From assembly GCA_029204225.1 (NCBI GenBank), contig CM055103.1:22750663-22814662 (forward strand): a stretch of 64,000 nucleotides of DNA. Direction: 5' to 3'. The notes beneath the pieces were generated by a model. The model ran no database searches, had not been told where the DNA came from, and saw nothing but the letters and a program-made list of their open reading frames with translations. This document shows positions 1 to 10,817 of the stretch, piece after piece. The stretch comes from Diphasiastrum complanatum (taxonomy: Eukaryota; Streptophyta; Lycopodiopsida; Lycopodiales; Lycopodiaceae). Position 1 is the stretch's first letter. Each line of letters starts with the position of its first letter. The position numbers were made by a program, and so were the translations under genes.

Positions 1-741
1 CATGACTTTGCCAATGACAAAGCCATTATATTAACGTCTGATCCGCTATCTAGGATAGCAAATACTGCAGGATAGTCTTTATAGGACAAAGGTAGGGTGC
101 TGCTAGTCCCCTTAGCAACACCTATATTCAACAGATTCATAGGAATCTGGGGAATTTCAGGAATCTCTTCTGTTTCCCGTTGTTCATCAGGAATAGTAGG
201 CAGCTGAAAATTTCGATGAATATAACGTTGAAGCCCAGTGAAGGATTTTATTGCGGTATGAAAAAGACATGGTGAGTTGAGCTTGCAAGAGGTCAAAAAA
301 TACTTCAAGTCCCTATAGGGATTGCTCCTTTTTGGGGATATGAGCTGATAATAGACTTTCTGTATGTTCTTCCTCTCGCAAAAACTCATCTCGAAACTCA
401 TTGTATTGCCGTTGTTCCACTTTTGGGTCTGGGTAATCTTTTGGTAATGTGGAAGCCGTCAAGTGGCTTCCCTGGGGGTCAGCTGATTTGACATTATTTT
501 GCTGCTGTTCTTGTTGTTGACATTGTGCTCTAGTGAGAACTCTAACAGGTTCGGATGATATACGACGTGCTGGAAGAATCCTGTGAGGTTGTTTAGGACA
601 ATCCTTGAAACTGTTTTTACGGACACAATCGGGACATTCCGCATGGTATTGGTTTTTAACTTTACAGTCAGCCATGAAAAGTCTCATTTCACCACAAATA
701 AAGCAGTGGTTGCTCATTGGGGGTGGCAATAGCATAACCAT
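1..741 (-). pseudogene. Ty3/gypsy gag-protease remnant, cut by the window edge
   Basis: Read on the minus strand, the 741-313 frame (142 codons) starts near a degenerate zinc knuckle, CFICGEMRLFMADC, in which the CCHC histidine position is Leu. A second Cys pair (ECPDC) and a Gln-rich, charged linker follow. After the stop near 313, a different reading of 1-290 gives a Pro/Glu-rich linker and then ILDSGSDVNIM at about 30-57. This matches the D-S/T-G catalytic motif of retropepsin-type aspartic proteases. The order knuckle then protease is the gag-PR order of Ty3/gypsy elements. Reverse transcriptase would lie beyond position 1. The stop and frame change between the two parts mean it is not functional as it stands. 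The family call is firm for the protease and moderate for the knuckle. Confidence 0.6.
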
Positions 742-1889
742 CTTCGATGGCTAGCTGTGCTGGATTTTCTGGTGGTGTTGAATACTCATCTCGTTTGCAT
801 GAGCATGAGTTGTCGGTTTGATAATGTTGAGAACTAACAGATGGAAGTGTTGTATCTTGATGACATGTTCATGATTGTTGGCTGATTCTGACGAATCCCC
901 AAGATACTTGGATAGAGCTACCCAAGAGCACCTCTCACCTTAGATCGAGGAGGTCTTTGAGAAGACGAGACAAACGAAGACTGAGAGCCGAGTATGAGAG
1001 CCGAGGAATACTAGTAGTAAGGACAAGCAAGAATTGTGTAAGCCTCGTGGTGAATCCCGAAAGCTGAAATGACCATGTAGAAACTATTATTTCTAGGCAA
1101 ATGTAATAAATGCAAGTAGACCCCTCTTAAAGAAAGCAGAGTGAGCCACCTTTTGATGGTGACCTCTAGTGGAGAGCATTATTCCACTTGGAATTTGTGA
1201 AATGTGGAAATTCCACTAGGATGCCACCTAAGGAGCTCTCTTGCTTATTTAAGAGACTCCCTCTTTGTGAAGTGGAGCTTTTTGTGAAATGTACATACTC
1301 CATGCTGAAATGAGAAGAGCCTCTACGAGTTTTGGTGCATCCATTGAGCTCCTTGACCATGTTTGTTTCTTGAGTGAATGCATTCATGATCTTGCCTCTC
1401 CCTCCTTTGTGTAGAGTGGATTAGATTTGCTGCTTTTCTAGAGTGGATTAGCTTTCTTTTCTTGTTTGTGGATTAATGTAGGATTCAGCATTCAAGTAAA
1501 CTAAATAGGCTAGAAATGTGGTATAAATCTTGCATATCCTCCAACATTCTAGTTCTTGATGTTCTTGGGATGTCCAAGAATCAAAAGACTGGTTGGTTTT
1601 GTGATTCTTGGACTTCTAAAGTGTTGTAGATTAATTCTTGTTTCAGCTTTGTGGATTAATGCAAGTGTAGCTCAGTTTTAGTAAAGTGTAGGATCTGATT
1701 CAGTTCCTTTTTAGAGTAGGTAGCTGTAGAATCTATTGAATATTCATTTGGGCTGTATGCTGATCTATAAATGAATGCTCATGGCTTGCATCTCTGTTTG
1801 AATGTGAGTGTTTTCAAGAGAGAACGACCCTGAGTTGTCCTCTGACAGACAGCAGGACAAAATTACTACAACGTCAATCCGTCCATTCT
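742..1889. other. Intergenic stretch with no recognised gene
   Basis: No convincing coding frame was seen. It lies 5' of the minus-strand gypsy gag, so part of it may be that element's leader or LTR, but I could not fix LTR ends. A short direct repeat, TAGAGTGGATTAG, occurs at 1412-1424 and again at 1439-1451. Short open frames here (for example 1166-1387, minus) show no family features. Confidence 0.4.
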
Positions 1890-2900
1890 ACCCGTTTTGG
1901 GCATTCTAATATCAAGAACACATCTAATGAATGCCACAAAGCCTGGTAACAGGCAGACACAGTTCAGAAGAAGAAGCGAAAAAGTAACTAACAGATCCTC
2001 TGGAGCAGGGGATCTGTCAACAATGATTTTGTGCAACCTATGTTGGTTGCTGGCAACTCCCTCTATGTTAGTCCAAAGCTTGTGTACCTATTGAAGATTG
2101 ATCATTAAGATGGAGAGAGAGGTGATAAAGCTGATATCGTTATACGTAAATTTGTGACCTTCTCTTTCCTAGATGGCTTCTCACAACCTGAGGATTGGAA
2201 ATTGTTATTTCCATTATACCTGACCAATGAAGCACAAGATTGGTACGATAATGTTGAAGCTTTTGAAATCCATTTTCTTGACTCATGGGATACACTGTTA
2301 AAAGCATTCTTGGATGAGTTTTCACCCACAATGAATATAACGGTTGCTTGTTACCATTTGGTAACTATCAGACAATGTGAAGATGAGTTTGTGGGGAGAT
2401 ATTCTCATAGATTTAATTGGTTTGTGTGCAAAAGCACATATCTATCTATGCGCTTCCAATTGAATTGATATCGGATTGCTTCATAAGTGGATTGCAAACA
2501 GAGATGCAAGTCCACGTGAGACGAAAACATCTGACTAGTTTGGATTATGCAATTGAAGTTGCATCCAAATACGAAAATGCTCTGATTGATACTAGTATAT
2601 CCACATTCTATAATAGCCACAACCAATCTAGAAACGATCAGTTCCTAGTTGAGTCAAGCTTGGGACCAAATGGGAAATTAGGAGTGGATTATTTCCATTG
2701 TCAGAGACAACAATTCCATTGTGTAATATCAAAAGACCATAATTTGACTGAAGGGTTGGATGCTAACACTCAACTTGAAGATGATTGGGAATGGAAACCA
2801 AGAGCAAAACATAAGTTTTGACCTAAGAGTTCATCCCGTCTCCAAGGCCGGAAGAAATTGACCAACCATAAATCTGACCAGTAGTATAATTACTACTTTA
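1890..2900 (+). pseudogene. Degenerate Ty3/gypsy gag (retrotransposon gag domain)
   Basis: The frame 2154-2468 has the usual layout of a plant gypsy gag capsid domain: a hydrophobic start (FLDGFSQPEDWKLLFPLYL), an alpha-helical QDWYDNVE segment, SWDTLLKAFLDEF, and then LVTIRQCEDEFVGRYSHRF. These correspond to the conserved W..L...F...F and Q...E....Y..RF positions of the retrotrans_gag family. The coding sense then shifts frame near 2417-2460 into 2417-2821 (LPIELISDCFISGLQTEM and onward), so one frameshift separates the two halves. After 2821 stops accumulate and no protease or RT follows. A short hairpin (ACAGATCC/GGATCTGT, 1991-2017) lies upstream. A dead fragment. Confidence 0.65.
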
Positions 2901-3825
2901 CCCAGCCAATAATTCCACAACGTGAGGTAACCAACACTCGTGTTGGTTTTGCAAATTTAGCACCTGGCGCTTCTGAACTCCAACTGATATGTGAAAATCT
3001 AAACCCTGAAAGAAATTTATCCTATGATCTATGGACGGACTTCATATCCCAATGGATAAGGCACTCAAACTTTAAATGATGATTAAAAAAGAACTAAGCT
3101 ATTAATTGTGATGTGATTGTGTTACAATATTATCAAGCCTTGTATGCAGGACCTGAGATGCTGTTCTTCATGAAGATCTGATGCTGATTGGAACCCTTTT
3201 GGGTCAGCCTATGATGCTATTGGCCGGTCCAAGGGGGTAATCTGTTGCTGCTTATCTTGAAGACATGTTGTTGTATGGCTTTTGGGTCAGCCTAGGATGC
3301 TATTGGCTGGTCCATTGGTCTTTGTGTAACCAGAAATGTTGAGTTCGAAGAATGGAGACCACTCTTTACCCGTGAAAGTCGCCGCTGTTAAAAAAGATCT
3401 CTTTTTCAAGTTATTTTTGATGGAAAATCATCGCCGCGCACTATTACGCTGGTGCGGAATTGCTTAAAACTGACGCATAAATGGCCCATTATGGCCGGTT
3501 GCACTTTTATTGAAACTCCATCTATTTATTAATTTAGGCTGGACGTATATTTATTTAAAAGGCTTATGCCCCTGGTTCCCGCGTTTGTCGGGGCTAGGAG
3601 GTGCCAGTTCGTCTTGAAAACCAGTTAAATGACAACTTTATTCACCGTAGGCCACTTTAGCGATTTAAAACCAAATTTGGGGCTCTGCCCTTAAGTTTGG
3701 GCTCAATTGCTAAAAGCCCCTATTGGTGCTCATTCATGAAGAGGTGCACCTCTTTGGGCCTCAGCCCTCCGTAGCATTAGAAAGAACCAGGCTCTACGTA
3801 ACATCCATCCATTGTTCATTGTCAC

Positions 3826-3828
<3 letters not shown>
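2901..3828. other. Non-coding stretch, possible retrotransposon leader or LTR
   Basis: No coding frame is supported. It holds the 83-bp direct repeat listed separately and, from about 3340, a somewhat GC-richer segment with several short inverted motifs. It ends at the (GA)n tract. An LTR or promoter is possible, but no TG...CA boundaries with a second copy were found in the window. Confidence 0.35.
3196..3316. repeat. Two-copy direct repeat, period 83 bp
   Basis: A block of about 36 bp beginning CTTTTGGGTCAGCC at 3196 recurs at 3279 with two single-base differences (TATGATG versus TAGGATG, and GGCCGG versus GGCTGG). The sequence before each copy is also loosely similar (GAAGATCTG versus GAAGACATG). 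It looks like a local tandem duplication, possibly inside an LTR. Confidence 0.75.

Positions 3829-3901
<73 letters not shown>
3829..3901. repeat. (GA)n microsatellite, about 36 units
   Basis: A pure GA dinucleotide tract of roughly 72 bp. GAGA tracts are common in plant 5' leaders, but no gene could be tied to this one. The open frames crossing it are artefacts of the dinucleotide repeat. Confidence 0.97.
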
Positions 3902-3903
<2 letters not shown>

Positions 3904-5477
3904 TTGGTGCAGAGAAAGAGTTTGTGGAGAAAGGAAAGAGGGAAGGAGAAGAAGCAAGGCTGTTTGATCCCTTCTTGGTGCCTCCCATTTCTGTGTCTCC
4001 CACTCTACTCTCAGCCTTTCTCATTTTGTTGTCCATCACTATTCACTGCTCACTTTGGAAGGGAGGGGAAAAGGAGAAGAGGGTGATCTGCCTGGTGCCT
4101 TCCACTCTAACTTCTTTGTTGGATCTTTGCTGCAAACTGCTTTATATTTCATTGTTATTGATTCACTGCTTTGATCTCTAGCACTGTGTTATCATCATTT
4201 CTTTTGTTGGATCAGATTTGGTGTCATCTTTTGCTGCCTCTAACCCTGTGGTTGCAGATCTTGGAATGATGTAGAGATTACTCTGGTATTAATCTTTTAG
4301 AGTGCTATCATTAATCTGGTTTGTGTTTGCACGGCTTGCAATTGTGGAAAGCTTTGCTCTTACATTTATAAGGTTCTAACATTTGCTTAAGATTGTCTTT
4401 TATCCAAGAAGAAGTTATGTTTATGCTTTGTCTATTGTTGTGACAGAGATTCTTGAATGCTTGAAACCTGTTAATTAAGAGATTTGTTTGTGAAATGCTA
4501 ATCTTTGGCTCATAAGCACACAAGAAAACTCTTCCATTTCACTTTTTACACTGAAAACTCTTGCAAAATTGTCTATCCTACCAAAAGGAAGATCATCTTT
4601 AAACATTATCCATAATTATTCATGTGTTTGGAAACACCATCGAATTCTTTTAATATTCTGATAGTCATTGTGCAGAGAGATAGTTGATTTCTTCTTAATC
4701 ATAGGCTGCAGATTTCTGACAATTTGAAGACCCTTTGGCCCATCCCACTTCCTTGTCCATTTGTTTTTGCCTGACCTATGGTATCATAGGAAATGTTTCC
4801 TTGCCCCTGCTATGATGCGAATACTTTGTGCACCTGTCTCAGAATGCTGAAGGTTGCCAGTTCCAAACAGTTCCTATAGACCATAGATAGAATGAAAAAC
4901 AATCGTAACTTTAGAAGCGACTAACAAAACCTTAAACTTAGTGTTCATGTGGAAGTGTCTATCTGATCAGTGAAGAGTGGGATTTGAAGCCACGATTCAA
5001 CCTCATGATCAGAACTATAGCCTGTTAAGAAGCGTGTGAAAGCATTGTGATTCATTTGGACAGTCCATTAGGGATGAATGATCTACCAATTACGCTGAAG
5101 GGGTGATGATCATTATCCATTCTATGTGAAGAACAGAGGCTTCTTGTGGTCCAGCATTTGGTGCAAATGTGGAGTGTCGTACCCTGATCAGCGATATGCT
5201 GTCTGCGGATTTGTTGTATGCGCCCACCTCACAAATTGCCATGTGACCAATGGTTGTCCATCGTTGCCTTGCTTATTGCTTGTAGCCTATCTGCATACGA
5301 CCAACTCTGCATGCCAAATACCATTTATGCACACAGAGGCTTGTCCATCACTGGTTTCAAACCATGTCTGCATTCATCTGCTGCCCTGCGATATGCTGAG
5401 GTCGCAATCCATGTTATTTTCACCTTTTCCATGTCTACTCCTTTCCTGCTCATGCACTTCATTTCCTATCTCCAACC
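3902..5477. other. Intergenic stretch, nothing recognised
   Basis: Pyrimidine-rich to AT-rich DNA after the GA tract. Several short open frames overlap in both senses, and none has recognisable domains or splice-consistent neighbours. The frames at 5126-5619 mostly translate the SINE region that follows. Confidence 0.35.
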
Positions 5478-5595
5478 AACGGGGTTGGCTCAGTTGGTTG
5501 GCTTGGCATCCAAAGTTTCTTTGGTCCCAGGTTCGAGCCTCCCCTTGGAAACCAAGAAGCATTTCCTATCTGCGTGGAGGAACCTGCTGAAACCC
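5478..5595 (+). mobile_element. tRNA-derived SINE, copy 1 of a tandem pair
   Basis: The unit has an RNA polymerase III internal promoter layout: an A-box-like TGGCTCAGTTGGT at 5486-5498 and a B-box-like GGTTCGAGCCTC at 5530-5541, about 32 bp apart. A 3' body of about 50 bp follows (TTGGAAACCAAGAAG, then CATTTCCTATCT). A/B box spacing and motif fit are those of tRNA-derived SINEs. The 12-bp string CATTTCCTATCT occurs just before this copy (from 5460) and again right after it, so it may be the target-site duplication. There is no poly(A) tail. I do not recognise the family. Confidence 0.7.
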
Positions 5596-5712
5596 AACGG
5601 GGTTGGCTTTGTTGGTTAGCTTGGCATCCGGAGTTTCTTTGGTCCCAAGTTCGAACCTCCCTTTGGAAACCAAGAAGCATTTCCTATCTGCGTGGAGGAA
5701 CCTGTCTGTGGC
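5596..5712 (+). mobile_element. tRNA-derived SINE, copy 2 of the tandem pair
   Basis: A second unit 118 bp downstream of copy 1 and roughly 90% alike by eye. Its A box is weakened (TGGCTTTGTTGGT, 5604-5616, where copy 1 has CTCAG), while the B box AGTTCGAACCTC (5649-5660) is kept and is palindromic at TTCGAA. It ends with the same CATTTCCTATCT followed by GCGTGGAGGAACCTG as copy 1. Tandem unequal duplication after insertion is the simplest account. Confidence 0.68.
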
Positions 5713-6099
5713 CCTATTCCAGGTTTGTTCCCCATCCTTACTTCCATTTGCACCCATCCTCATCTAAACTATGGTTAGACGTTGTGCCTATCCTGTGAGC
5801 GGCCCATTTCTTTTCTTGCGACCAATTTTCCTTTCCTGTTTCTGCCTGTGTGCAAGAAATAGAACCTACCCTGTTCATTGTTGGTTTCTAAGGCCAATGT
5901 GAACTTTAAAATTCATGCTTAATAGGCTAAGCCAAGGACCTATGTTTGGAACTATACTAAATTTTAGACGTATCTATGATGGACTTTGCAATTTAGAGCC
6001 AAGCCCATTTCTTTGCCTGTCAAAGATCGTTCGTTTGAAAGTTATGGTGGAAAATCTCCTAGCCCCATTTACTACCAATTTGAAGACCCCTTTCTAAAC
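5713..6099. other. Spacer between the SINE pair and copia fragment
   Basis: Nothing recognised. A frame open from 5986 runs into the copia RNase H, but its first 35 codons show no copia similarity, so the retroelement is taken to start near 6100. Confidence 0.4.
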
Positions 6100-6736
6100 T
6101 TTGTTGTAAGCTCGCACAGCCAATATATGGCTAATACTGGCATTACCCATTGGAAGGCTCTTATTCGAGTCATGAGATATATTCAAGCTACCATGGACCA
6201 GTGCATCTGCTATGGAGATGTCAGCAACGACAATCTTCATCAGCTTAGTGGCTATTCTGATGCAAGTTGGGGAGGTGATGCAGACAGTCGTAAGTCCACA
6301 TTCGGATTTACATTCTTCTCCAATGGCGGTCCTATTTCATGGAATAGTCGTAAGCAAACCTCTATCACACTTTCTTCTACTAAATTAGAATATATTGCTG
6401 CTTCTCAATCTATTAAGGAAGCGTTTTGGTTGAGAAATTTGCTGTCAGATGTCAATCTGTATCAGAACAGCCCTACAATTTTATTTTGTGATAATCAAAG
6501 TGCTATTGCCTTATCGGCCAACCCTAGATCTCATTCTAGGAGTAAGCACATTGAGATCAGATATCACTACATCAGGGGCAAGGTTCTCAACAGAGAGGTA
6601 AGATTAATGTACTGTAGAATGCAGGACATGGTTGCAGACATCTTCACGAAAGCACTCAGTGTTAATGCACACAACAGATTTTGTGCATTGCTCAGTTTGA
6701 AGATCAAGGCATTCATAGATCCAGATCAAGGGGGGG
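6100..6736 (+). pseudogene. Ty1/copia RNase H, 3' end of a truncated element
   Basis: The frame contains the copia connection and RNase H region: ITHWKALIRVMRYIQ, then LSGYSDASWGGDADSRKS (first catalytic Asp), ISWNSRKQTSITLSSTKLEY (catalytic Glu), LFCDNQSAIALS (Asp), SRSKHIEIRYHYIR and DMVADIFTKAL. All are standard for plant copia pol C termini. Gag, protease, integrase and RT are absent, so this is a 5'-truncated copy. The frame runs on to the purine run at 6725-6736 (AAGGGGGG), which is the polypurine tract directly before the LTR. The RNase H frame itself has no stop. It belongs to the same family as the minus-strand copies at 9-13.6 kb. Confidence 0.85.
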
Positions 6737-7499
6737 TGTTGGACTTATTCCCTCTAGCTCTCCTAAATCTCATTTTAATCTGCCTCCATTCATGCTGCAT
6801 ATTTACTAACATTGTCACATAGTCTGCATATTTACATGCAAATTCGCACAGACGAAGAAAAGGCAAAAGAATCGCGACACTGTGTTTCTACACAGTTTAA
6901 GGTGACAGGCGAAAAGAAGACACTATCTTACATAATGCCAAAAGTGCCCTAAAAGCTAAGGCACCCTGTAAATATTATCCTAAGGCCATTCGTAAGAGTG
7001 ACGCACTTTTCGCATCATCACCAACGTTCACTTTAGCACTGGCTGACGTCGCACCCTTTTCATGCTCACCCCATGCAGTTGCGCTAACAGATTGGATAAC
7101 GATTGCAGGCACCCACGATCTCCTACAGACAACACATCCACTTTGTACTTTCACATCTGCATTTCTGTAATATTATGTAATATATATATACTGGACACCA
7201 TTCGTGTAAAAGATGATGAAGAGAGCAGAAGAAGACGACATAAACGAAGTAGATGCCCTGAGCATTGATTCTTCATTTTGTCAGAATTAAGGTTTAATTT
7301 TTTTTTACAGATTGAAATAAGCTTTGTAGAGCACGCGGTTTTGTCCGCTATTGTATTGTGCTCTACCGCATTATTGACATGTATACTTAATCTGATACAG
7401 TTCGTTGTTCTGCGTTCAGATCTATGTTAATATTGCTATGCTTATCATTCATTCTGTCTGACCTTTCTAGTTGTTCTTACTGGTAATAGACGATTAACA
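6737..7499 (+). repeat. Copia 3' LTR, truncated at its 3' end
   Basis: It begins TGTTGGACTTATTCCC directly after the polypurine tract. By eye it is more than 90% alike, in reverse orientation, to 11150-11923. A TATA-like ATATATATA at about 7181-7190 lies in the expected promoter zone. The minus-strand copy continues a further 330 bp to CCAACA beside a primer-binding site, whereas similarity here fades after 7499-7525. This copy has therefore lost its 3' part. Confidence 0.85.
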
Positions 7500-8968
7500 T
7501 TTATAGTCTTGTCTTTCGCATCAACATCAAGCATGCATATATTTAATTTCTTGAACAATAGTCCATTATGAATAAGGAAATTATCAACACCTCCTTTACC
7601 CTTGCCTTCAGATTGATTACCTTGCATTCTAGTCTTGCTTGATAATCCCACTAGAACTCTCTACCAGATTGATCCAAAAATGCCGATATTTTTCACATAG
7701 GATGAAATGCATAGCTAGCCCTTATGATCATTTATGACCTATTGTTGATATCTTTTTGAGGCCATGCGAAGAGTTTGAAACGTTCGATTGTAGTACTCTC
7801 AAATAAAGTGTTTCTTCCTATATGATTTTTGTTGTTTTCTTGCTCGCATGTGTGAATGGTACAACTTAAAGTGACATAAAAGATCTCTTAACGACCTCAT
7901 GTGCCTATGTACTACAACTTACATCATCCAATTTAATGCTTTGTAGTCAAAGGTATTGACGATTGAGGTTTTAACACTTTTTTGTTAGAAATTTGAAAAT
8001 TATATTTAAAATTTTCGATTGCATGTCAAAAAAAGCATAATAGTTGGTGTTATTCATTTGAATGATCTAGTTCTACATTGCTCTAAGTGGTTGAGACATG
8101 CATAACTATAATGTAATATTTTTTAGTAGTATTAATACATGCACGAGTATTTTCTCTAGATTATCAATTAAAATTGTAGTTACAATTTTGAATGAATGAT
8201 TTATGTGTAAAGTCAATTACTTGACAATTACATGTCAATGTTAGCATGTCTGGTATCTATGTATTAGTATTAATTTAGTGATTACTAGTCATCTGTTAAA
8301 CAATTATTTCTAACAAAACATTTATCAATATACTGAAAAAACAAATATTTCAAGGTACTGAAATGACCAAACTGAGTCACAGATTCAATCGTGACGGAGG
8401 TCATGATTTTTTTTTCACTAATAGTTGAAGAGATAAGAGGCATTTGTCAACCAAATTAGGCAACATTTTATATTAAGGTATTAAAAAATAATGGACAAAA
8501 TAGCAAGACTATCCAAGCGGTATGACTATAATGAATGTGTCTAGTTTTTTTTAAAAAAATTGCCAACAATTGAGTGTAGTGAATAAACGAAACAATTTGC
8601 AAGATAAGTAAATGAAAATATTGTTTATGTAAGTCAAGAGTTTGGCTTTTCTGACTATTCACTGATTCCTCTATCAGTGAATGGATTCTTCAAATCAATT
8701 CATACAGTTTGGCATGGTTGTTTGTTCTTCGTTTCTTACTGTCTGTTACTAGACTCTTATGGATCGTTCTTGGCACTCCAAGTCTTGGTTACATTCAGCC
8801 AAGCAGTAAGATTAGCATTGTGGTATAGTTTTTTTTAATCCAGCCTATCAGTGGATTACAAATTTTCGTTCACTCCTGAACAAGACTTGCAAACAAAGGA
8901 AAATGCAAGCCACGAAATTCAACAAGAATCATGTTGCAGCTCGGTTGAACATCTATCAGATCCTATTT
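7500..8968. other. AT-rich stretch with a possible gypsy fragment
   Basis: At about 7500-7640 on the minus strand a short frame reads DNFLIHNGLLFKKLNICML. This resembles the segment before the integrase zinc finger of Ty3/gypsy pol (..dGlLFk...lcip), but it is too short to be sure. From 7650 to 8968 the DNA is strongly AT-rich and I see no gene. Confidence 0.35.
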
Positions 8969-10020
8969 CTACTTGTTGTAAAAACAATTGAGAAACAATC
9001 TATTCCATGAAATAGGACCATTGTTGAGGAAGAATATAAATCCAGAAGTGGATTTACGAGTGTCTACATCTCCTGCCCAACTTGCATCTGTGTAACCACT
9101 AAGTAAATTGAGTTTGTCATTGTCGACTACTCCATAACAAATGCAAAAGTCCATAGTAGCTCAAAGATATCTCATACTCTAACAAGAGCTTTCCAATGTG
9201 TTATACCAGGGTTGGTCATAAACTGACTTAATGAGCTGACTGCAAATGCTATGTCTGGTCTAGTACAGATCATGGCGTACATAAGAGATCCTATTATCAA
9301 ATGATAAGGATACTCACGCATCTGCTCCTTCTCTTGAATTGTTTGAGGAATCTGGTCCTTCAACAATTTAAGACCTGGTTCCATTGGTGAGAGAGATAAC
9401 TTGCAATTAACCAGATTATATCTGACTAACATATTGTAGATGTACCTCTGTTGAGTAATGTAAATCAACTGTTGATTTTTGTCTTTTTGATTTGAATACC
9501 AAGGCAGAAATGAGCTTTGCCTAGATCGGTCATGTCGAATTTGGAAGATAACATTGTCTTAGCTTCTTTTATCAGATCGATATTGTTGCTGAAAAGCAAT
9601 GTGTTGTGCACATAATAAGTAATGATGATAAAAGACTGATGCACTGTCTTGAAGTAAACATTGGAATATGAAGAACTTGGTGTATAGCTGTGATCAATAA
9701 AGAAAGTAGTGATCCTTTGAAACCATGCTCGAGCAGATTGCTTTACCCCATAAAGTGCTTTATGGAGTTTACACACATGATTGTGTTTACCTTCGATTTT
9801 GTAACCTTCAGATTGCACTATGTAAATGTCTTCTTCAATGACTTCATTAAGATATGTTGTTTGTACATCCATTTGATGTATTTCCAAATCTGATGCAGCG
9901 GCAAATGATAGCAAAAGTCGAATAGAAGAATGCCTAACTACTGGACTGAAAGTCTTAGTATAATTAACATTGTGTACCTAAAAAAGAAACCTTTGGCTAC
10001 AAGTCGAGATTTTCTTTGTC
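8969..10020 (-). pseudogene. Ty1/copia RT-RNase H remnant (downstream of gag 10028-10666)
   Basis: Frames 9914-9465, 9468-9172 and 9154-8969 read in order through the copia reverse transcriptase: DLEIHQMDVQTTYLNE, VCKLHKALYGVKQSARAW, DLGKAHFCLGIQI, YIYNMLVRYNL, SLMYAMICTRPDIAFAVSSL, then the start of RNase H (LLSGYTDASWAGDVDTRKS). The catalytic Y-x-D-D site reads YYVHN, so both aspartates are lost. RNase H is cut off near 8990 after ISWN. At the upstream end (about 9960-10020) the sense continues to KSRLVAKGF and abuts the gag frame with no protease or integrase between. A dead, internally deleted copy. Confidence 0.85.
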
Positions 10021-10027
10021 GATGCTT

Positions 10028-10666
10028 CTATCTGCCTTGAAAAATCATGCTCTTGTTGGTGTACAAGGCGTGAGAATCAGCTGAGGAACTCGAGGCTTCA
10101 TTCCTTTGCGTGTCTTCCTGCAATAACATAGTAATGACTCTCGAAAGAGTCAATTTTGGATGAGTTGTGATGATCATCACCCTGTTGTCGTAAAAACTTG
10201 GCAAGCTTGTAAGCAATTGCATCAGTGCGTCTTGATCGTCTATGACAGATCCGACATCGGCCATTTGTCTTAGCAGGTTCTTGAATTGATTGATGTGATT
10301 CTGCAGAGAATCACCATTCGTCATTTTGAGTGAGTAGAATTTCTTCCCGAGATGTAGCTTGGAAGCTATATCTCGCACTTCGTATAGTGTACTCAAAATG
10401 TCCCAGACTTCTTTCGATGTCTGAGCCTCGGATACATGGCCGATCTGGGTATCCGCGATGTTGAGGATGATCAGTGCGAAAGCTTTTCCATCCTTCAGCT
10501 TCCATCTGGCGATTGTCGCGTCGTCCGCTTTGGGTTTCCCTTCTGCACCTGTAACAACGTACAATTCTTTTGCCATTAGTACAGTTTTCATCTTAAATTT
10601 CCACAGATGGTAATTGTCTCCATCAAGCTTGTCCATGATAGGACTGGCTTTCCCTTGGGAATCCAT
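10028..10666 (-). CDS. Copia gag polyprotein N-terminal part (UBN2-type gag)
   Basis: A 212-codon frame opening with an ATG at 10666, 140 bp inside the primer-binding site, as expected for a copia gag. It has the typical start MDKLDGDNYHLWKFKMK, then WKLKDGKAFALIILNI, KEVWDILSTLYE, KLHLGKKFYSLKM and LTSLPSFYDNRVMII, all conserved in the UBN2/retrotran_gag families. The usual C-terminal CCHC knuckle is missing because the frame stops at the deletion joint near 10025, next to RT sequence. Gag normally forms the cytoplasmic virus-like particle. Here it could at most give a truncated capsid protein. The reading frame is uninterrupted, so this is the best-kept part of the element. Confidence 0.8.
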   Translation of the reverse strand: MDSQGKASPIMDKLDGDNYHLWKFKMKTVLMAKELYVVTGAEGKPKADDATIARWKLKDGKAFALIILNIADTQIGHVSEAQTSKEVWDILSTLYEVRDIASKLHLGKKFYSLKMTNGDSLQNHINQFKNLLRQMADVGSVIDDQDALMQLLTSLPSFYDNRVMIITTHPKLTLSRVITMLLQEDTQRNEASSSSADSHALYTNKSMIFQGR

Positions 10667-10805
10667 GTGGAAGAATTAGTCTAAGTGATAGGAGAAACTA
10701 TCAGTGACTTAAGTATGAAAATTTGATATTTACAGAACAAGAAAACAATTACTCTATCAGCTAGTAGAGTCTTGTACTATGGAAGCTTATCAAGCTATGA
10801 AAATA

Positions 10806-10817
10806 GCTCTGATACCA
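10806..10817 (-). promoter_or_regulatory. Copia primer-binding site (initiator Met tRNA)
   Basis: On the minus strand this reads TGGTATCAGAGC, the sequence complementary to the 3' end of plant initiator tRNA-Met that primes minus-strand synthesis in copia elements. It sits directly inside the LTR terminus ...CCAACA at 10818, which fixes that LTR boundary. Confidence 0.9.

Noticed and set aside
3730-4181. Overlapping open frames on both strands around the GA tract
   Set aside because: They arise because GA/CT dinucleotide repeats lack stop codons; no domains or splice support.
5486-5660. A tRNA gene suggested by A and B boxes
   Set aside because: No cloverleaf with a 7-bp acceptor stem or anticodon arm could be placed, and the unit is repeated with a non-tRNA tail; a SINE fits better.
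5126-5763. Open frames of 130-154 codons
   Set aside because: They translate the tandem SINE pair (the same peptide patterns repeat), not a protein gene.
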